Shown in pieces: positions 57,765 to 64,000 of a stretch of DNA of 64,000 nt (positions are counted from its first letter, which is position 1; every line of letters begins with the position of its first letter). The stretch spans positions 103,761 through 167,760 of the forward strand of contig JABYQR010000059.1 of the NCBI GenBank assembly GCA_022592445.1, written 5' to 3'. The DNA comes from Cytidiella melzeri (taxonomy: Eukaryota > Basidiomycota > Agaricomycetes > Polyporales > Irpicaceae). Both the position numbers and the translations under genes were made by a program. Under the pieces are notes generated by a model, which did no database searches, was not told the origin of the DNA, and worked only from the letters and a program-made list of their open reading frames with translations.

Positions 57765-57880
57765 GAGCAAGTTATGGCCAGTCTACTGCAAAAAGTCATC
57801 CGGACTCAGATTCAAACTCCACTCCTGCTGGAAAATGATGTCAAATTCTGGTCAGGTTGATGTGCAGCAATCTACAGACA
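57765..57880 (+). repeat. dispersed repeat fragment
   Basis: Matches 23727-23842 (TTATGGCCAGTCTACTG, CAGATTCAAACTCCACTCCT, AAATGATGTCAAATTCTG). Confidence 0.75.
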
Positions 57881-57881
57881 T

Positions 57882-57994
57882 GGGGAGTTCAGAGTAGGTT
57901 GATTATCAGTGATTCAAGGTCTGATTAAGTGGTGATTTTCTTGTGATCATTCTTCTTAATCAGACTATTAATCAGAGTGCACTCTGAACACCCC
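57882..57994. mobile_element. short palindromic MITE candidate
   Basis: 113 bp with near-perfect ends GGGGAGTTCAGAGT and ACTCTGAACACCCC (13 of 14 paired) and an inner TGATTAAG/CTTAATCA pairing. No clear target duplication. Confidence 0.6.
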
Positions 57995-58250
57995 ATCAGC
58001 ACATTGCTGATTCTGGCTGATTTCCCAACACAACAATAAGTGATTCACTGTACAATGTATAAAATTGGCCAAATACTTGGGTGCCAAGCTACCTCAAGCA
58101 GTATATCTCTTATAGCTTGCTGACTATGGTTTCTGCAAGCAAACCTCTTTATAGTACAAAAGAACACATATGTCCAGATGTGTCTACATAGTTTTATGTA
58201 TGCTACCTTGATTAAGGTCATATTGAACTGTACTAGGTGATGGTAGATAG
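57995..58250. other. AT-rich intergenic
   Basis: No gene or repeat recognised. Confidence 0.35.
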
Positions 58251-59009
58251 CCATGGTAGAGTGGGGGTCAGAGCCTAGAGAGGACAGACTGTCGTGGAGC
58301 GACTGCTGTTATGCTGATAACCCTAAAAAGGGAGTGAAGTAGATAGGAAGGGGGTAGATCTCCAACAACGACAACGAGGTCAAAGTCAATGGTGAGCAGG
58401 CAAGCAAGCACTGAGGCCGGATACTAGCAGTGCAAATGACAGAGTTAATAGGGTATGATACTAAGTTACATGCAGTAACTCACCTAGCAGTGCAAATGAC
58501 AGAGAGGTCAAGATGCAGAGCTAGGGAGGGTAAGGGCTACTATATATACTGTGGCTGTGTGGTCTGTGCACAAGTTCCCACATTAGGGACTGGAGTAACT
58601 GTGGGGCTGGAGTAACAATAGAACAATAAGGGACCAGGGTACGTAGAACAATAGAGCTAGAACAATAGAAAAATAGAGCAATAGAAACTGGGGGAATCCC
58701 TGGGGAATCCCTAACAATAGACAAAAGACAATAGACGAAAGACAATAGGACAATAAGAACTGGGGGAATCCCTAACAATGGAAGTGGAACAATAGAACAA
58801 TAGCCTAGGTTGATCTGGAACCGCTCCAGATTGAGTCTAGGGTTTGGATCTGGACTATTGGTAAATAAGGCAAGATGTCATGTGACCCGGGTTATGGTTA
58901 GGTCCGGTAACACTCCTAGCCAGAAAATAAGCACTCTAGATAGGCGCCTAAGGCTGTAAACTTGTGACAATGTTGGAAAAATACGGTCTCTGTTGGACTA
59001 TCCATGTCA
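58250..59009 (-). repeat. 3' LTR of the chromodomain Ty3 element (end approximate)
   Basis: On the minus strand, after a polypurine tract (AGGAGGGGGTAA), TGACATGGATAGTCC starts the LTR at 59009. A direct repeat CTAGCAGTGCAAATGACAGAG-type lies at about 58424 and 58481. The distal end is not fixed because the 5' LTR is outside the window. Confidence 0.6.
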
Positions 59010-59019
59010 TTACCCCCTC

Positions 59020-60394
59020 CTAAAATTCATTGCCTTGATGAACTAAGACCAGGGACTCGACCATCTGCCCACTCGAGGTCAGATGCAATAGCTTCTGTGA
59101 TGTTCTCCAACGGTTCCCAAGGAATGGAGTCGAAGAGTGCTTTGGGCAATTTCTGGGGTGCATTGGTATGTCTGGCGTGGAACTCTGCAATGCTCTCTTT
59201 TGCATTGGTCAGATTTACTGCAGGTTCCCATGTTACATTGCCTTCTCCATAGCCTTTCCATTTGACTAGGTACTGCATTTGCTTCCGGTAGATCCAACTG
59301 TCTAGGATGTTCTCGACTTCATAGACTTGTTGATCATCTACTATGATCGGTGCTGGTGGTTCTGGTATGAGGCCGTTTACTTTGTTTCCTCAATACGGAG
59401 ATAACCGTTCAACGTTGATGTTGTTGTGAATACAATATCCGGATTTGAGTTTGATCCGATACATATGTTCACTGGTTTTCTGATGAACTGTGAAGGGACC
59501 CAGCTGTCTAGGCCCTAGCTTGTCAGACTGCTGATGTAATTTGACGTTCTTGGAAGACAACCACATGAGGTCCCCTTCCTTGAAGACTGGAGTAGCTCTG
59601 CAGGTGTATCCAGAAGCTTTGGCCATCTTTTCCTCAGATAGACGCGAGGCAGCTTCGGCTTCTGCCCGAACCTGTCTAAGCTTTTCTAGATGTGTGTCCA
59701 GGTTTGGCATGCAACTTTGACGACTGATGGGGATGGTAAAGTCCGGTAGATACCCGTACATGACTTCAAATGGAGAGTGCTGAGTAGATGAGTTGACCTG
59801 GGAGTTGGTGGTGAATTCAGCCACTGGGATGTATTCTGCCCAATCATCTTGTTGTTGGTCAACAAAGAGTTGTAGAATCTTTTCTACCTCTTGATTGGTT
59901 CTTTCCGTTTGACCATTGGCCTGAGGGTGGTAGGCGGTATTCACGGCGCCAGTGATGTCTAGCCGTTTGTATAACGCTTGCATGACACGAGCTGCAAACT
60001 GGGGTCCTTTATCGGATATAAACTGTCAGAGAATGCCGTGGAGCCTGAACACTTCTTTGATGTGAAGGTCGGCTATACCATCAGCTGTGACAGTAGACTG
60101 GGTTGGGATTACATGCGTTTGCTTGCTGTACAAGTCTGTGTACACGGCAATCATGTCAAACCCTTTACTATGTGGGAGTGGTCTGACTAAGTCTACACCA
60201 ACCACCTGCCAAGGTCTGTCTGGTACTTCAATGGGCTGTATTGGGGAAACAGGGTGCTGTGCTGGTTTGGTCCGCTGACACTTGTCACATCCGAGGACGT
60301 ATTGTTCTACAAACGATGCCATGCGAGGCCACCAATAGTGCCGTGTTACTAGTGCCAGGGCCGCGTGTTTGCCAGGATGTCCTGCTGGTAACAC
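59020..60394 (-). pseudogene. Ty3 integrase and chromodomain
   Basis: In one frame: HYWWPRMASFVEQYVLGCDK (zinc region), CQRTKPAQHP, VGVDLVRPLPHSKGFD, then a stop after HGIL, QFISDKGPQFAARVM, AYHPQANGQTERTNQEVEKI (DDE core), a long tail (GDLMWLSSKNVKL, LGPFTVHQ), a stop after NVERLSPY, then a chromodomain (QYLVKWKGYGEGNVTWEP). The stops are TGA where family members have Arg, fitting CGA to TGA. The chromodomain marks a chromovirus, which usually targets heterochromatin. Confidence 0.9.
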
Positions 60395-60586
60395 ATCGTG
60401 GCATCGCCATACAATCTCCTTTCGAACTTCTCAATCTTTAGGAATATACAGCTTTCCTTTGTAGTACACCAGTCTGCTGTCTTCTTCCCACTCCAGTCCA
60501 CCATCTGTCAACTTCCGGGGTCCGTCCTTCTTCAGTTTGGCTAATCCCTGAACAACCTCTGCTTCTCAAAGGCTGATGTCTCTGAT

Positions 60587-61725
60587 TCAAGCTTCCAATG
60601 GGTCTGTTTCTAGAGTACTTGAGGCAGCTATGGTTTGGAAGTATTCAGGTTTCAGCACAACTTGTTCTTTGTTGTCTGAAGCATCTAACACTTCCAAGGT
60701 TCTAATTCTGGACAGCGGGTCACCTTGAGTAAGGGTCTTTCCGGGTTTGTGGGTCAACACAAAATCAAACCGGCTAAGGTATAAGGACCACCGAGCTTGT
60801 CGTCTAGACAGGTCCTGAGCGGTACGCCAGTACTGCAGATTTTGATGATCTGTGAGCATTTCGAAGGGCGCAGGTGTAATCCTTCCAGATAGTGATGCCA
60901 ATCTTCGAGAGCTCTGATGATAGCGAGCATTTCTCAATCATAGATCTCATAGTTCCGTTCCGCTTGGGCCATAGACTGAGACCAAAATGCTACTGGGTGC
61001 CATTGTCTGTCCTTTAGTTTCTGCAGTAGAACTCCTCCAGTTGCAAAGCCAGACGCATCAACTTTGATACGTGTAGGGCAATCGGGCTCCCATGTGACCA
61101 GAATAGCTTCCTGAGTGAACACATCTTTGAGCATCTGGAAAGCGGTCTGCTGTGCTTCTCCCCATTTCTAAGGCTGGTCTTTCTTAGTGAGGTTGTGGAG
61201 GGGATGAGTGTGCCGTGCAAAATCCTTGATGAAATGTCTATAGAAGTTTGCAAATCCAATAAAGCCGCGTACATCACGGAGATTCTGTGGTACGGGCCAA
61301 TTGGCTATGGCTTCTACTCTGCCTGAGTCCATGCAGATTTTTCCATTACTGATGATTAGACCTAAGTACTCGACTTGTGACTGTTCAAATTCGCATTTCT
61401 TGGGGCGAAGGTACAGGTCATTGGGTTCAAGTCTTGCTAGTACCTCATGGACAAGTTTCTGATGTTCCGTGATGTCTGAGCTGAAGATGAGGATGTCATC
61501 CAGGTACACAGAGACCTTTCCTTCCACAATGAGATCAGCAAAGATGGAGTTCATCATTGCTTGAAACGTGGCTGGAGAATTGGTCATGCCAAACAACATC
61601 ACCTTAGGCTCGCACAGCCCTCGGTTTGTCACAAATGCACCCTTTCATTCATCATTTTCTTTGATCCGAATGTTATGGTAATCCCATCGTACGTCAAACT
61701 TAGTGAATATTTTGGCTTGACGAAG
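60587..61725 (-). pseudogene. Ty3 RT palm and RNase H
   Basis: RT: FTKFDVRWDYHNIRI, KVMLFGMTNSPATFQAMMN, VYLDDILIFSSD and VEYLGLIISNGKI, in the same frame as the upstream RT start, with stops at former Trp codons (after DITN, NDE and KDQP). RNase H: IKVDASGFATGGVLLQ, NYEIYD-stop-EML (Arg lost), then a frame change before MLTDHQNLQYWRTA, and WSLYLSRFDFVLTHKPGKTL. Confidence 0.88.
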
Positions 61726-62784
61726 TCAATTGGTAATGTCTAATACCAAGGGGAGTGGGTAGCGGTTTTTGATTGTGATGTCATTCAACCGTTGATAATG
61801 AACAAGCCAAAGCTTGCCATCCTTCTTCTTGACAAAGAATACTAGTGAGGCCATGGGCAACTTGGATGTGACAATATATCCTTTCGCTAGGTTTTCCTCA
61901 ATAAACTTGTCCAGCTCCGCTTGTTCATTCGGAGACATGGGGTAGACCTTGGATCTGAACATCTTTAAGTTCTCTGTCAGATCAATTGTGTGATCCCAGG
62001 GTTGGTGCTCTGGAAGGCGCTGTGATGCTTCTTCAGAGAAGACTTTCTGGTGCCTGCGGTATTCTTCTGGAACCATCTGTTTGAACATCTGTTGTTCTTT
62101 AGATTGATGGGCTTTAGCAGCGATGTCTGTGGAGTACGTAAAGCTAGCACAGGACCAAAGCTCTTCCTTGGTGTCCTGAATGATACCGGCTCTGAGCCAG
62201 GCTCGCCTCTGCTTCCAATTGGCTGTGATAGACTGGAAGGGTTCGAAGTCTTCTTCGGCTTCCAGTTCCATGTCTTCGGTAGCCCAATTGATCTTGTGGT
62301 TTGCTTTTTTGCGAAGCCAGGGTAGGCCTAGAATGCAATCTTCTGGTCCGATGTCTGTGACCAAAAAGGTTGCATTTTCTTTGATAGTCCCAATTTGTAG
62401 TTTGAGCTCTGCTCTGTGTGTGATACGTCCTCCTTGATTTAGAGTCCCATTGATGTTACGGAGTGGGATCTGTCTTTCTAAGGGGACCGTACGTACTCGG
62501 TGCCGATTGACGAAGTCTTGACTCAGGAATAAAGCGGTGGCTCCTGAGTTGATCATGGCTTTCATGCCTTGTTCTCTAAGTACTCCTTTGAGCGTGATAG
62601 GAACTTGGAAGTGCATGCTAAGCGGGTCTATCTCTGGTACTATGCAGGATGACAAGGTTTCAAAGTAGTTATACATGTTGTTAAATGAAACTACAGGCTG
62701 TGAATCGGGTTGCTGAGCGGGGCGGGTATTTACTACAGGCGTGCTAAAAACTGTGTCCGTGGGGGAATTATCAATGTCCTCCAT
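61726..62784 (-). pseudogene. Ty3 protease and RT start
   Basis: Protease region MKAMINSGATALFLSQDFVN has NSG in place of the catalytic DSG, so activity would be lost. GPEDCILGLPWLRK closes the domain. RT start: KVYPMSPNEQAELDKFIEEN, GYIVTSKLPMASLVFFVKKK, YQRLNDITIKNRYPLP. The frame ends with a TGA at a likely former Trp (DITN-stop). Confidence 0.88.
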
Positions 62785-62843
62785 TTCTTCTATGTAGGTC
62801 TTTCTGGAGGGACTCGAGGGTGTGGTTTCACCAGGAGTCCTTT

Positions 62844-64000
62844 CTAAAAATCCCTTTGATTACCCAGCTGCTTGACTTGGTCTGTGAGCAATGACATCTG
62901 CTTCATGATGGCATTGTAGTCAAATGGACTTGAAGAGCTGGCAGCGGAGGCGGCGGGGGGATTAAGCAGGGGCCTCGCGGATGAGAACAACGAGGGAGCC
63001 GGAGTGGATGGATCAAAGAGGGCACTAACAGCCACCTTCTGTTGCCTGGGTGGGTACCCAAGGAAACGACTTTGGCAAACTTGCGTCTGATGGTTGCCAC
63101 CACAATGTCCGCACAGTTCACAATTGTGTTTTCCGTCCTTCTTTTGGTGATCCTTTGATCCGCATCCGTAACATCTGCCATTCATGGCCTTCATGAAGTT
63201 GGTGTGTGTTTTTCTGTTGGGCCCCACTTTGGTAGCATCAATTTCCGTGGCATTGGAGTCACAAGGTGCTTGGACGAAGGGAGCTGGGGATAAGGTGGAG
63301 ACCGGTGTGGTTTTGACCTTGTTCACAAGCTTTCTCTTGAGCTTGAACACGAAGACAATTGTCAAATGTCAGTAGCAACATTGATCAGATCTACGAGAGT
63401 GACGTGAGGCCTTGCGGTGTGAACCAGTTCATCCTTGATGGTAGTACTCAGGTGTTTGTAATACCGATCGCAAAGGTCTTGTGTCAAGTAGCTGGTCCTG
63501 TCCATAATCTCCCTGAATCGAGCTGTGTACTCCGGAACCGTTTTCTTGCCTTGCCATAGCTCCCTGAGCTTGGCTTTAGCATCTACCATTTCATTGACCG
63601 GTTCAAACCGTGCTTTAAACGCTGTTCTGAAGTTGTCGCAGTCACCGTTGAAGGCTGCCTGATGACTAGCAATCAGATCTATGTGGGGTGTAGCCCAAAC
63701 TGCTGCATCTTCTGTCATGAATGACAGGGCCGATGAAATCCAGAGGTGGTCCAACCAAGTCTGACCGCCTTGAGTGTTCTACGGAGACAGCTTCTCGTTA
63801 AACTGTGCGTACATGGAAACGGCAGCTAAAAAGCGATGTGCATCGCTGCTAGCATTGCCTTTGAAACTGGCAGGTTTTTCCACAACCATTTCCCTTGATC
63901 AGTTGTTGACCGGTTGCTGATTCTGAATCAGCGCTGTGATGGCTTGTGTCAGCTGTTGCTGACCAAGGAGGAGTTCTTGCAGTAATTGTTCTGCAGAAGG
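62844..64000 (-). pseudogene. Ty3 gag, 5' end outside window
   Basis: From the right edge: AEQLLQELLLGQQQLTQAIT, a TGA, VEKPASFKGNASSDAHRFLA, a TAG, then FKARFEPVNEMVDAKAKLRE and WQGKKTVPEYTARFREIMDR. A frame change near 63362 leads to two zinc-knuckle-like motifs (CYGCGSKDHQKKDGKHNC and CGHCGGNHQTQVC). Another one-base loss in a T-run near 62850 precedes the protease frame. This is the start of the same minus-strand element. Confidence 0.85.

Noticed and set aside
1..64000. tRNA or rRNA genes
   Set aside because: No cloverleaf-like sequence or rRNA core was noticed by eye; a covariance-model search would be decisive.

Overview
The window is nuclear DNA of a basidiomycete fungus, most likely an Agaricomycete. 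Introns are short (about 45-60 bp) with GTRNGT donors. The gene content is typical of mushrooms: a CsbD/Hmp1-like stress protein, Plavaka transposase, DUF6532, DUF6589, an expanded RecQ-type helicase, GH16 and Kre9/KNH wall proteins, and chromodomain Ty3 elements. No rRNA, tRNA or CRISPR array was seen.

Left third (1-22 kb). After the start of a CsbD-like gene lies a nest of mobile DNA. The outermost unit (1541-22016) has long terminal inverted repeats ending TAGTCTCGTACCCAGACG and a perfect 9-bp target duplication (GCTGTTCTG at 1532-1540 and 22017-22025). It carried a RecQ-type helicase tail-to-tail with a DUF6589 gene. A small non-autonomous relative (601-1523) with the same termini has its own 9-bp duplication. 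A Copia retrotransposon entered the left TIR. An intact Plavaka element, with a 1014-aa transposase and a divergent 577-aa DUF6532 gene, entered the Copia 3' LTR. A solo LTR entered the RecQ gene. An inversion of about 7.1 kb, bounded by a 17-bp inverted repeat inside Copia pol and inside RecQ, cut both genes; undoing it in silico reconnects both. This RecQ + DUF6589 element is the best candidate for an undescribed system.

Middle (22-46 kb). This is a CpG-poor repeat graveyard: five copies of one Ty3 LTR (including the one in RecQ), a Ty3 element with truncated pol, a LINE, 143-bp tandem repeats, several low-copy repeats, a fossil FAD monooxygenase, and a small family of secreted-protein-like genes.

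Right (46-57 kb). This is a CpG-normal gene island: a GH16 glucanase-like enzyme with a GPI-type tail, a kinase-like gene, a Kre9/KNH wall protein with a GPI-type tail, and an unrecognised single-pass membrane/acidic/repeat protein with a decaying tandem array. Two 359-bp TA-flanked MITEs lie at its edges; their four differences are all CpG transitions.

Right end (58-64 kb). A chromodomain Ty3/gypsy element on the minus strand is disabled by many CGA-to-TGA stops and a few frameshifts. Its 5' end is outside the window.
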